From NCBI GenBank assembly GCA_003235365.1, contig QJWJ01000020.1, positions 1-32,815 of the forward strand: a stretch of 32,815 bases of DNA, in the 5' to 3' direction. Both the position numbers and the translations under genes were made by a program. The DNA comes from Deltaproteobacteria bacterium (GTDB lineage: Bacteria > Myxococcota_A > Polyangia > Polyangiales > Polyangiaceae). Below the pieces are notes generated by a model. That model did no database searches. It worked only from the letters and a program-made list of their open reading frames with translations, and was not told the DNA's origin. Positions 16,993-25,500 of this stretch are shown here, piece after piece. Each line of letters opens with the position of its first letter. Within the stretch, counting starts at the first letter, position 1.

Positions 16993-18585
16993 TCAGGCTC
17001 GCTTCTCCCGGCCACGCTGAATCGCGTACTCGACCGCGTCGACGAGCGCCTGCCAACTCGCCTCGATTATGTTCTCGCTGACACCGAGCGTCGTGAAAGA
17101 GTGAGTGCCGTGGGTGTATTCGACCAGCACTCTGACCTTTGCGGCAGTGCCGTCGCTGGAGTTGACGACGCGAACCTTGTAGTCGACGAGGTGCAGTTTG
17201 CTCAACGTGGGGAAAGCCGGCGTCAATGCCTGCCACAGCGCATGGCTCAAAGCATCGACGGGGCCATTGCCCTCGGCGGCGCAAAGACGGGTTTCCCCAG
17301 CAACGTTGAGCTTGACCGTGGCTTCGACCGTATGAGCGTCTTCTCCGGCCGTACCGATCCCGTGAACTCGATAGTACAACAGCTCGAACGCGGCGCTCCA
17401 TTCGCCCAGATGCCTGCGAACCAACAGATCGAAACTCCCGTCGGCACCTTCGTAGGAATATCCCTGGTTCTCGCGGTCTTGAACCTCGTTGAGGATGCCG
17501 CTCAAGACGGCCTCGTCTCGCAGATTCGGGTAGCGATTGGCTAGCTTTGCGACGAGGTTGCTACGCCCGCTCATTTCGCTGATCAGGATGCGCCGCGTGT
17601 TACCCACGCTTTCCGGCACGACGTGTTCGTACGTACGCTGATTGCGCTGCATCGCGCTGACGTGGATCCCGCCCTTGTGCGCAAACGCCGACTTGCCCAC
17701 GTACGGCTGGTTGAGTGGAGCGGTGAGATTCAGGCGCTCCCAAACGATGCGACTCAGCTCGGTCAATCGCGCGAGGTGTCCCTCGGGCAAGCAACGTTTA
17801 CCGAACTTGAGCTCGAGATTGGCGATCACGGAAGTCAGGTCGACGTTACCGCATCGTTCACCTACGCCGTTCATGGTCCCCTGCACCTGGGTGCAGCCCG
17901 CCTGCACTGCTGCCAAGGTGTTGGCGACAGCCAAACCGCCATCGTTGTGCACGTGGATCCCGAGCGGCACGCCTGGAGCCACCGACTGGGCAGCTGCAAT
18001 CGCGCGTTGAACCTGCTCGGGCAGCGCACCGCCGTTGGTGTCACACAGGATCAATCGATCGGCCCCCGCCTTCGCCGCAGCAGCCAAGGTGGAGAGCGCA
18101 TAGTCTGGATTCGCCAAGAAGCCGTCGAAGAAGTGCTCTGCGTCGTAGAACACTGGCTTCCCGGTCCGCTCCTTGAGAAACTCCACCGAAGAGCCAATCA
18201 TCTCCAGATTGTCCTGCAACGACACCCGCAGCGCGTCGGTGACGTGCAGATCCCAGGTCTTGCCGAAGATGCAGCAACCATCGGCTCGACTTTGCACGAG
18301 CTGGATCAGATTCGGATCATTCGCCGGCGCATTGCGCTGATGTCTGGTCGAACCAAAGGCAAACACCTTCGCGCGCTCGAGTTCGAGCTTGGGCACTTCT
18401 TCGAAGTATCCGGCGTCCTTGGGGTTCGAGCCTGGCCAGCCACCCTCGATGTAACTGACGCCGAGCCAGTCGAGCTGCCGAGACAACTCGAGCTTGTCCG
18501 CCAAGCTCAGGTTGACCCCCAACGCTTGGCCGCCGTCGCGCAGGGTGGTGTCGTAGATTTCGATCTGGTCAGATGATGTGGTCAT
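16993..18585 (-). CDS. cimA: (R)-citramalate synthase
   Basis: This 530-residue enzyme of the isopropylmalate synthase/homocitrate synthase family matches the CimA subgroup. It condenses pyruvate and acetyl-CoA to (R)-citramalate, the first step of the threonine-independent route to isoleucine. The HMGL-like TIM barrel begins with IEIYDTTLRDGGQ (Arg16-Asp17), followed by the CimA-typical IEGGWPGSNPKD (about 46-57). The metal ligands GIHVHNDGG and the NGVGERCGN loop follow. AFAHKGGIHVSAM marks the linker region. Residues about 390-525 form a LeuA-type dimer regulatory domain, usually the isoleucine-feedback site. The ATG at 18585 has GGAG four bases upstream. It stands apart from its neighbours by more than 300 bases on each side. 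The pathway connects with ilvD at 12.4 kb. Confidence 0.95.
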   Translation of the reverse strand: MTTSSDQIEIYDTTLRDGGQALGVNLSLADKLELSRQLDWLGVSYIEGGWPGSNPKDAGYFEEVPKLELERAKVFAFGSTRHQRNAPANDPNLIQLVQSRADGCCIFGKTWDLHVTDALRVSLQDNLEMIGSSVEFLKERTGKPVFYDAEHFFDGFLANPDYALSTLAAAAKAGADRLILCDTNGGALPEQVQRAIAAAQSVAPGVPLGIHVHNDGGLAVANTLAAVQAGCTQVQGTMNGVGERCGNVDLTSVIANLELKFGKRCLPEGHLARLTELSRIVWERLNLTAPLNQPYVGKSAFAHKGGIHVSAMQRNQRTYEHVVPESVGNTRRILISEMSGRSNLVAKLANRYPNLRDEAVLSGILNEVQDRENQGYSYEGADGSFDLLVRRHLGEWSAAFELLYYRVHGIGTAGEDAHTVEATVKLNVAGETRLCAAEGNGPVDALSHALWQALTPAFPTLSKLHLVDYKVRVVNSSDGTAAKVRVLVEYTHGTHSFTTLGVSENIIEASWQALVDAVEYAIQRGREKRA

Positions 18586-19007
18586 GGCACTCCAAGCAGC
18601 CTCTGCTCGGCCATGTTCACGTCACTGGTGCTGATTGCACGGCCGAGCGATACTCGATCACGCAATAATGATGTTAGCCACCGACACACCCGTGCCCAGG
18701 TTCCGAAGAACCGCACCAAAGCCGTGTTGGCCGCAGCGGGAGGTCATGGTCCGCGTGTCGTAGTACCATCGAGGCTCGGACGCAACTGTCCACTTGCGTG
18801 CTCGACAGCCGGACGGCGTCGACTGGGACGTGTGCGACGCCGATTTCGAGGCCCCTTCCCCAAACAACCCCTGGAAAAGAGGAGTCTTTCGCGCCTGCGC
18901 TCACGAGCGGAGACAAGCGCGGTACCTATGGGACCCCTCCTCAAATTAGCGCCAAACGCCCCCTCACCTGGTTGTCAGGCACGAGGAGGCGTCGGGTCAT
19001 CGCGAAC
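18586..19007. other. Upstream region of cimA, no gene recognised
   Basis: About 420 bases lie between the tubulin-like gene and cimA. Several frames are open but none has credible composition. An AT-rich patch near 18661-18677 (TAATGATGTTA in plus orientation) is the least GC-rich part and could hold the cimA promoter. I could not pair good -35 and -10 hexamers. I see no leader peptide rich in isoleucine or T-box-like structure. Confidence 0.4.
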
Positions 19008-20669
19008 TCAGTTGGCCGAGCTACCCTCGGACAGTGCGCTCTCGAACGAGTCGAACTGGCCCTCTTCGCGCAGGCGGTTCAACGCGGCCTCGACCAGGAA
19101 GCGAGTGACATCGTCGTCAGAGTTGCGGGCTGCTTGCAAACGACGAGCAACACGCTTGCGGGTCGAATCGAAGTCGGTCCGCATGAAGGTCGACACGAGC
19201 TTGCTGTAGCTTGCCGACTCAGCCTTGCGCTCCGGATCGCTCTCGACCTCGTCCTGGTTCAGCTCCGGAATGGGTCGATCGACGACCTGCGGCGACACAT
19301 TCATCGTCGATGAGTCGTCGGGAGGCGGTGGGACCGAGCCAGGGCCGGGAGCAGCCGAGGGATCGGTCCCCGGTGCAGGTGCCGTCGTGGTCGTCTCTGC
19401 TGGCGCGGCCGCTGGAGCCGCGGTACGCGCTGAAGGTCGAGCCGCGGGCGACGTCGAGGTGCGGCGCGGAAGGCCATCGACTTCGAGCTGGGGCGATGCG
19501 GGACGACGACGCGAGTGCCCCCCGCCGTGACCGGTACGCATACTGGTCTTGAACAGGTCAAAATCCTCGATCTCGCCGAGGTCCAGGGTCGACATCGACC
19601 GCTGCAACTTGTCGCGCAACGTGCCACCTTCGCGACGAGCGTCGTTGACGATGGCCTGCACGCCCTCGGGCAACGACTGGGTTGATGCGATCATCCGCAA
19701 CAGCGCCGCTCCACCGACAGGCGGATTGCCGGCGCGATAGACGCCCATGTAGATGGCGCCGCCACCCGTCTCGTCCTTGAGTTGCTCGTTGAGCTGTTCC
19801 CAGAACGAAAAGGGAGTTCCCCGCAGTACCTCGTCTCCGGCTTCCAGGATCACGCCCATGTAGGAAACCTCTTCGGGTGAGAACCCAGCAGGCATCATGC
19901 TGCTGGACTGCAGGCTCTCCCGCACGCGCTCGGTCACTGCCTCGACGGTGAACGCTGGCAGCACGCTTTCAGCGTAGTTGATCACCCCGTTGGACAGCAG
20001 TAGCGCTCGGAAGTCTTCACCGTCGAGCGTGCGAATCGGCGTCAAGCTCGAATCGTTGTTCAGCCGATTGAGCGCGTCGAGCGGCTGGATGATGACCGAG
20101 TTGACCTTCTCGAAGTACTTGTCCAACGACACGCCACCGTGAATGTGCGCGAGGCGAGAGTTGTCGGCGAAGATCCACCCGATGTTGGACTGTTTGACGA
20201 GATCACTCACTGCGCGCACTGCGTTCACCTTCGCGATGCCGCTCTCGTGCTCGTTCGGGAGTGTGGTCAGCGCGATCATCGGCAAGTCGAGTTCGGCGAG
20301 CACGCGCACGAGTTCCGTCACTGCCGACCCGGTGCCACCACCCAACCCGGCGGTGAGAACGACGACGTCGGCGCCCTCTGCATGGTTGCTGACTGCGGCA
20401 CGAATCCGTTCAGCGTGCTCTTGAATGCACTCCTTGCCGTAGTTCATGTCAGCGCCAGCACCATCGTAGCCATCGATGCCGATGTAGATGCGCTGTTCGG
20501 GGGTCAGTGAATGCGCTCGATGACCGGAACCCAGCGATGACAGATCAGTGTGCGCAGTATTGAGTGCAATGGCGCGATAGCCGAGACGAGAGAACTCCGT
20601 TGCGAGGTTTCCTCCTGCTTGTCCCAAGCCTACGACGGCGATATCGAGAGCACGATCTGACGGCTTCAT
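19008..20669 (-). CDS. Non-canonical FtsZ/tubulin-family GTPase
   Basis: This 553-residue protein has an N-terminal tubulin/FtsZ GTPase domain (about 8-380). It includes VVGLGQAGGN (12-21), LNTAHTDL (36-43, the FtsZ NTD position) and the tubulin signature GGGTGS at 110-115. The T7-loop region reads RTLDGEDFRALL (213-224). The acidic residues Asp216 and Asp219 of the GTP-hydrolysis loop are kept, but the FtsZ Asn is replaced by Thr214. A low-complexity Pro/Ala/Ser/Thr linker (about 385-475) then leads to a charged helical C-terminal module (about 480-553). No FtsZ C-terminal peptide for FtsA/ZipA binding is evident. The gene is not in a division cluster; its neighbours are an outer-membrane protein and cimA. 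It could polymerise as a CetZ- or TubZ-like cytoskeletal protein; the role is unknown. The start is set by a strong Shine-Dalgarno. Confidence 0.85.
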   Translation of the reverse strand: MKPSDRALDIAVVGLGQAGGNLATEFSRLGYRAIALNTAHTDLSSLGSGHRAHSLTPEQRIYIGIDGYDGAGADMNYGKECIQEHAERIRAAVSNHAEGADVVVLTAGLGGGTGSAVTELVRVLAELDLPMIALTTLPNEHESGIAKVNAVRAVSDLVKQSNIGWIFADNSRLAHIHGGVSLDKYFEKVNSVIIQPLDALNRLNNDSSLTPIRTLDGEDFRALLLSNGVINYAESVLPAFTVEAVTERVRESLQSSSMMPAGFSPEEVSYMGVILEAGDEVLRGTPFSFWEQLNEQLKDETGGGAIYMGVYRAGNPPVGGAALLRMIASTQSLPEGVQAIVNDARREGGTLRDKLQRSMSTLDLGEIEDFDLFKTSMRTGHGGGHSRRRPASPQLEVDGLPRRTSTSPAARPSARTAAPAAAPAETTTTAPAPGTDPSAAPGPGSVPPPPDDSSTMNVSPQVVDRPIPELNQDEVESDPERKAESASYSKLVSTFMRTDFDSTRKRVARRLQAARNSDDDVTRFLVEAALNRLREEGQFDSFESALSEGSSAN

Positions 20670-20675
20670 TAGTGG

Positions 20676-20683
20676 TTTCCTCC
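20676..20683 (-). promoter_or_regulatory. Strong Shine-Dalgarno of the tubulin-like gene
   Basis: On the minus strand GGAGGAAA lies six bases before the ATG at 20669. It is the strongest ribosome binding site in the window and indicates efficient translation. Confidence 0.8.
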
Positions 20684-20711
20684 GGGGGGTGACGAGAGCT
20701 GAGAGTCAGTA

Positions 20712-20739
20712 GTTATAGTGGGATCCTGCCGACGGTCTA
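20712..20739 (-). promoter_or_regulatory. Candidate promoter of the tubulin-like gene
   Basis: On the minus strand TAGACC (20739-20734) and TATAAC (20717-20712) are 16 bases apart and resemble -35 and -10 hexamers. A leader of about 35-40 bases with a strong Shine-Dalgarno would follow. The -10 matches well and the -35 only partly. Confidence 0.4.
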
Positions 20740-21038
20740 CAGTGGAAAAGGCTCGAAGCACTTCGCGAAGCCCGCGGTGCAACCCACCGGCCAGGCTGGC
20801 CGACATCACGACACGTCGATGTCCGCGCGACTTCCAAGCCTGTTGCACGCAGGGCTCGACCGAAACCGGAGCAGCGCATACACGCGCACTCGAACCCCCT
20901 GTGGTCATGCGGACGTCGGCCGGCCCATTTCAGCGCGGCGGATAGCTCCAATGGCTCAGAACAGGTACGAGCCGCGACACGGCAACGCCGCTGAGCGCCC
21001 GACGAGTGGTCGAATGTACTGAAGTGCAGCGACGCGCC
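20740..21038. other. Intergenic stretch upstream of the tubulin-like gene
   Basis: About 300 bases lie between the beta-barrel gene's terminal hairpin and the promoter candidate. Short reverse frames (20669-20951) have poor composition and are not called. Nothing else is recognised. Confidence 0.4.
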
Positions 21039-21073
21039 GAGCGTGAGGTAGGCGCGGGTGTCACCCGACGCTC
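21039..21073 (-). terminator. Hairpin at the 3' end of the beta-barrel gene
   Basis: GAGCGT (21039-21044) pairs with ACGCTC (21068-21073), which overlaps the stop codon at 21072-21074. In between, CGGGTG and CACCCG form an inner inverted repeat (21055-21067). There is no T-run. It is probably a terminator or mRNA-end hairpin before the tubulin-like gene. Confidence 0.45.
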
Positions 21074-21833
21074 ACAGATCGAAAAACAGCTCCACGGTGA
21101 GCATCAGGTCCACTTCTCGTACACCCTCTTCGATGTCTCGCAGACGCGCACGCGCCGTGAAGTCGCCAAGGGTGCGGCCACCAGGCGCAGCAGTGAACCC
21201 GAGCAACCCCCCTGCGGGGATCGAGACGTTGAAAGCGTTGTCGAACATGTTGTTGAAGTTCACGCCGGATTCGGCACCGATGAAGAAGTGCCGCGTCACG
21301 TTGAAGTTGAAAGCCAACGGCGTTTGCACACTGAAGAAGGCGTTTTCTCCGACGCCCATCACCAGGAAGCCTCCGACATCCATTCGGATGTTGTCATTCC
21401 AGTGGAAAAAGACCGGCACACCACCCGTCAGCACCGAGTAGTCGAAGACGCCAAGTCGTAGTGAGCCAAAAACCCCGACGTCCACTCGCCCGCGGTGAAA
21501 CTGATACAGCACGTGGAGGCGCGGATCCTCCAATCCCCCATCGGGCTTGAGCTCAATCGGCGCCACGAAACCGAGGTCGAAGTTGTCGGTAATGCCGAAG
21601 GTCACTCCGGGGTTTACGTATGCGGAGTCGGGCCCCGGTCGGCTGTGTAGCTTGAGCGTGCCATCGTAATAGGGCCAGCTTTCGCCGGCATCGATCCTGA
21701 GCGTATCGCCAGGCAATGCGAGTGCACGACGAGCCCTGACGTCGGTCACTTTGCTCGAATTGGCGTGCGCCGCCGACGCCGTGAGAAAGAGGAAGGAGCC
21801 AATCAAGAGCGATGAAACGGGGCGGTGCATCAT
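21072..21833 (-). CDS. Predicted outer-membrane beta-barrel protein
   Basis: This 253-residue secreted protein has a clear Sec signal peptide: a short basic start, a hydrophobic core LLIGSFLFLTASA and a likely cleavage after AHA at about residue 24. The mature part is built of alternating short amphipathic strands separated by turns rich in Gly, Asn and Asp (for example VTFGITDNFDLGFVAPIEL, FGSLRLGVFDYSVL, TRHFFIGAESGVNF). It ends in VELFFDL. This is the pattern of a small outer-membrane barrel. I cannot assign it to a named porin family. Two adjacent ATGs (21833, 21830) are possible starts; GGGG lies just upstream. The Nudix gene ends 50 bases upstream on the same strand, and a hairpin follows the stop. 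Confidence 0.75.
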   Translation of the reverse strand: MMHRPVSSLLIGSFLFLTASAAHANSSKVTDVRARRALALPGDTLRIDAGESWPYYDGTLKLHSRPGPDSAYVNPGVTFGITDNFDLGFVAPIELKPDGGLEDPRLHVLYQFHRGRVDVGVFGSLRLGVFDYSVLTGGVPVFFHWNDNIRMDVGGFLVMGVGENAFFSVQTPLAFNFNVTRHFFIGAESGVNFNNMFDNAFNVSIPAGGLLGFTAAPGGRTLGDFTARARLRDIEEGVREVDLMLTVELFFDL

Positions 21834-21881
21834 GAGCCCCCGACTGTAGATGACCGAAAGGGTTTCACCAATCCCAATGCG

Positions 21882-21894
21882 CGTCAGCCTGACG
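21882..21894 (-). terminator. Inverted repeat over the Nudix stop codon
   Basis: CGTCAG, one base, CTGACG form a perfect 13-base inverted repeat containing the Nudix stop codon (21884-21886). It is short and has no T-run. It is listed because other genes here end the same way. Confidence 0.3.
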
Positions 21895-22441
21895 TATGCT
21901 TCCGTTCAGTGGCGCCATCGAGATGCTCCAACGCGAGCATGACAGCCAAGACGTGCACGGCGTGGGTCAACTCGTCACGCAGCGACGGCGCCCGCAGGTC
22001 ACGCGCCACGACCGTCACGTCCTCGGTTTCTTCGAGCTGCTGCGGACCAACCGGTCGAGCCGCCGTAGCCAAGTAGATGTGAACTCGGTTTCGGTGTCGC
22101 GTCGTGTCTGGGGACAGGCACTTCAGCAAGTGCCAATGCGGCGACGCGTATCCTGTCTCTTCGAGCAGCTCGCGGTGCGCCGCGTGCAGCGGGTCTTCGC
22201 CGGAATCGATGCCGCCCGCCACGAACTCGAGCGTCACGCCCTGGGCGCCATGTCGATACTGTTCGACCATCACGGCTCGCCCCTGCTCATCTAGACAGAC
22301 GACACAGACCCAATCACGAGCTTCGATGATCGGATAATCGTCCATCACGACGCCTCGGCCGGTCTCTACGCGATCAACCCTCAATCCGAAGAACGGCAAC
22401 TTCAACGCGTAACGGCTCGACAGCACTCGCCACTGGGACAT
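21884..22441 (-). CDS. Nudix hydrolase (ADP-ribose pyrophosphatase-like)
   Basis: This 185-residue protein has one Nudix domain. The Nudix box is complete: Gly76, Glu82, then RELLEETG at 90-97, giving the GX5EX7REUXEEXG pattern that binds the catalytic metals. The preceding strands (VCVVCLDEQGRAVMVEQYRHG, then VTLEFVAGG) are typical of the ADP-ribose/nucleoside-diphosphate-sugar pyrophosphatase subgroup, which keeps an EQYR-type strand and an E-(F/L)-xAGG start. The exact substrate is not decidable. The ATG at 22441 is preferred to a TTG at 22477. It lies 68 bases after the uvrA stop and 50 bases before the beta-barrel gene, so all three could be one transcript. Confidence 0.9.
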   Translation of the reverse strand: MSQWRVLSSRYALKLPFFGLRVDRVETGRGVVMDDYPIIEARDWVCVVCLDEQGRAVMVEQYRHGAQGVTLEFVAGGIDSGEDPLHAAHRELLEETGYASPHWHLLKCLSPDTTRHRNRVHIYLATAARPVGPQQLEETEDVTVVARDLRAPSLRDELTHAVHVLAVMLALEHLDGATERKHTSG

Positions 22442-22509
22442 GACACGAGCTTGCGTCGAAACACTCGTTCGCCGCAAGCGTTGCTTCGGGGAGGCACGGA
22501 GGACCGGTG

Positions 22510-25500
22510 TTACGCGCCGAGCAACTCGGCGATGACGGGGCCGGTGGCGGTCTTGCGCCGCCCCACCTGAGCCGCACTCCCTCGAGCGACGACCTTGCCC
22601 CCGCGCTCCCCCCCTTCCGGTCCGAGTTCGATCACTCGATCACCGCCCGCAATCAGAACGGGATGGTGCTCAATCACGACCAACGTATCGCCTCTTTCGA
22701 CGAGCCGATCGAGCACCGTCACCAGTTTGTCGACGTCCCCTTGGTGCAGGCCCGTCGTCGGTTCGTCGAGTACGTACAGCGTCGGTTCGTGACGCGTGCC
22801 CGCCGTGAGCTCGGCGGCGAGTTTCAAGCGCTGCGACTCCCCGCCGCTGAGCGTGTGCGAGCCCTGCCCCAGGTGGATGTAGCCCGCCCCCAAGTCCTTG
22901 AGCGTCGACAGCGGTGCCAGCAGTTTGGAATGCGACGCGAACACGTCGCAAGCTTCGTCCACCGACAGTTGCAGCACCTGACCGATGTCGAGCCCGAGGT
23001 AGTGAACACTGCAGGTGTCCGGATCGAAGCGTTTGCCCTCGCAAACCGGACAAACCTGGACCACGTCGGGCAGAAAACTCATCTCGTGAGTGACGACGCC
23101 TTGGCCATCACAACCGGAACAACGTCCGCCGCTTGGCGTGTTGAACGAGAAGCGCGCCGGGCCGTATCCACGAACCTGAGCTTCTGGTGTGCGCGCGAAC
23201 AGTTTGCGGATCTCGTCCCAAATTCCCAAGAACGTGGCCGGCACCGAACGCGGGGTTCGCCCGATGGGGGATTGATCCACGCTGATTGCCCGCGCAATTC
23301 CGTGCAGCGGCCCTAGCGTCTCGAACTTCCCGGGCGGCTCGGTCACCAGCTGTAACTTCTCACGCACCGCGGGGAGTAGGACTCCGCGCACGAGCGAACT
23401 CTTCCCTGACCCGCTGACCCCAGCAACGACGTTGAACCGACCGATGGCGAATTCGACATCGACGCCTTTGACGTTGTGGTACTGGACCCCCGAAAGCGTC
23501 AGCATGGGGTGATCCGATGGAACGCTCAGCGTCTTGCGCAGGGTCTGTCGTTGCCCCAAGCAGCGTCCGGTCGGAGACTCGGCATTGACCAAGACCGCCT
23601 TGGGGCTGCCCTCGGCGATCACTCGACCACCGCGGACACCACCGCCCGGCCCCATGTCGACCAGGTGGTCTGCGGCGCGGATCATGTCCGCATCGTGCTC
23701 GACGACAACCACCGTCGAGCCGAGACTCACGAGTTGCTTCAAGTTGTCGATCAGACGCTGGGTGTCGCGCGCGTGCAAGCCGATCGTCGGTTCATCCAAC
23801 ACGTACAGCGCGCCAGTGAGCCCGGCGCCGAGCTGCGCGGCGAGTCGGAGTCGCTGCATCTCGCCGCCGGAGAGGGTCTGGGCGGCGCGACCGAGGGTCA
23901 GGTAGCCCAGCCCCACTCGCTGCAAGAACTCGATGCGTCGGACCAACTCGACGACGACGGGCCCGGCAATCGTCGCAGCGTCACCCGAGAAACGCAAAGC
24001 GGCAATGGCTTTGGCGAACACGGCGACACTCATTGCGTTGAGGTCGGGGTAGGTTCGTTGCTGCAACCGGACCAGGCGCGGGATCGGCGCCATGCGCGTG
24101 CCCTCGCAAGTCGGGCAAATGCCCGGGGCGAGTGTCTCGGTCGAGTCGGTGTTGCCCTGCTTGGCCTTGCGTTTGGAACGTCGCTTCGTGACGCGTTTGG
24201 TGGTCCGTTCGACGATGCCCTTTCCCTCGCAGGTCGGGCACTGACCTTGTTTGGTATTGAACGAAAACCACCGCGGGTCGAGTTCGGGCACGGAGAAGCC
24301 ACACTCCGGGCAGCTGGAACTGAGACTGTGACGGCGCGACTGCCCCGCACCATTGCGCAGAATCACGCTGCCCTTGCCCCAGGTCAGTGCCCGCTCCAGT
24401 TGGTCGCGACCCAGCGACTTCTGGCTTTGTTCGGCGCCAAGCACCAGTTCGATGGTGTGCTCACGCGAGCGCACCAGCTTCGGCGGCGTCGCAGTCTCGA
24501 CGAGCTGCCCGTCACAGTACGCTTGGGCGATGCCGTCGCGGTCGGCCGCATTGAACACGTCGAGGTACGTGCCCTTGCGCGCTTCGACGACGGGCGCCAA
24601 GAGCTGCCACTTGCCCTTGGTCGCCTTGATTTGGTCCAGGAGCGCCACGACGTTGGTGCTACCGATGGGCAAATCGTGGTCCGGGCAATGCGGCACACCC
24701 AGCTTGGCGAAGAGCAATCGCAAATAGTGAGCAATCTCCGTGACGGTAGCGACCGTCGAGTTGGCTCCAGCGCGCGCCGTCCGTTGCTCGAGGGCGATGC
24801 TCGGCGGCACCCCAGCGACCGAATCGACGTCGGGCTTGGGCAACGTCGGCAAGAACCGACGCGCATAGGGGGTGAGCGTTTCGAGAAAACGTCGCTGCCC
24901 TTCGGCGAACAACACGTCGAACACCAGGCTGCTCTTGCCCGAGCCGCTCGGACCGGTAACCACCGACAACGCACCGTGCGGGATGTCGACGGAAACCTCT
25001 CGCAGGTTGTGCTCCCGCGCCCTTCGAACCTCCAACGTCGGGCTCGCAGTACTACGGCGCTTGACCGTCTCAGCGACGGGTAGGGGTGCGCGCAGCGCGT
25101 CACCGGTGCGCGTCTTGGCTCGTATCAGCTCGTCGACATCGCCCTGGGCAACGATGTTTCCGCCGTTGGCCCCCGCATCCGGTCCGACATCGACGATCCA
25201 ATCGGCGGCCCGCACGATTTGCAGATCGTGCTCGACGGTGATCACGCTCCCGCCGCCTTTGACGATACTGCGAAAACACTCGATGACGCGCGCGACTTCA
25301 TCGGCGTGCAAACCTGCGCTCGGCTCATCGACGATGAACACCGTGCCGTCGAGCTTCTCGCTCAATGCGCGTGCCAGCTTGAGGCGCTGTGCTTCTCCGC
25401 CGCTCAAGGTCGACAGCGGCTGACCGAGTTTCAGGTAGCCGAGCCCGAGCCGCGCCATCGGCCCCAGTGCCCGCAGCACGGCCGGTCGCGCTTTGAACAG

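Noticed and set aside
23476..25083. 535-codon frame antisense to uvrA (and a 441-codon one at 26506-27831)
   Set aside because: Both are shadows of the real uvrA frame and show no domain pattern.
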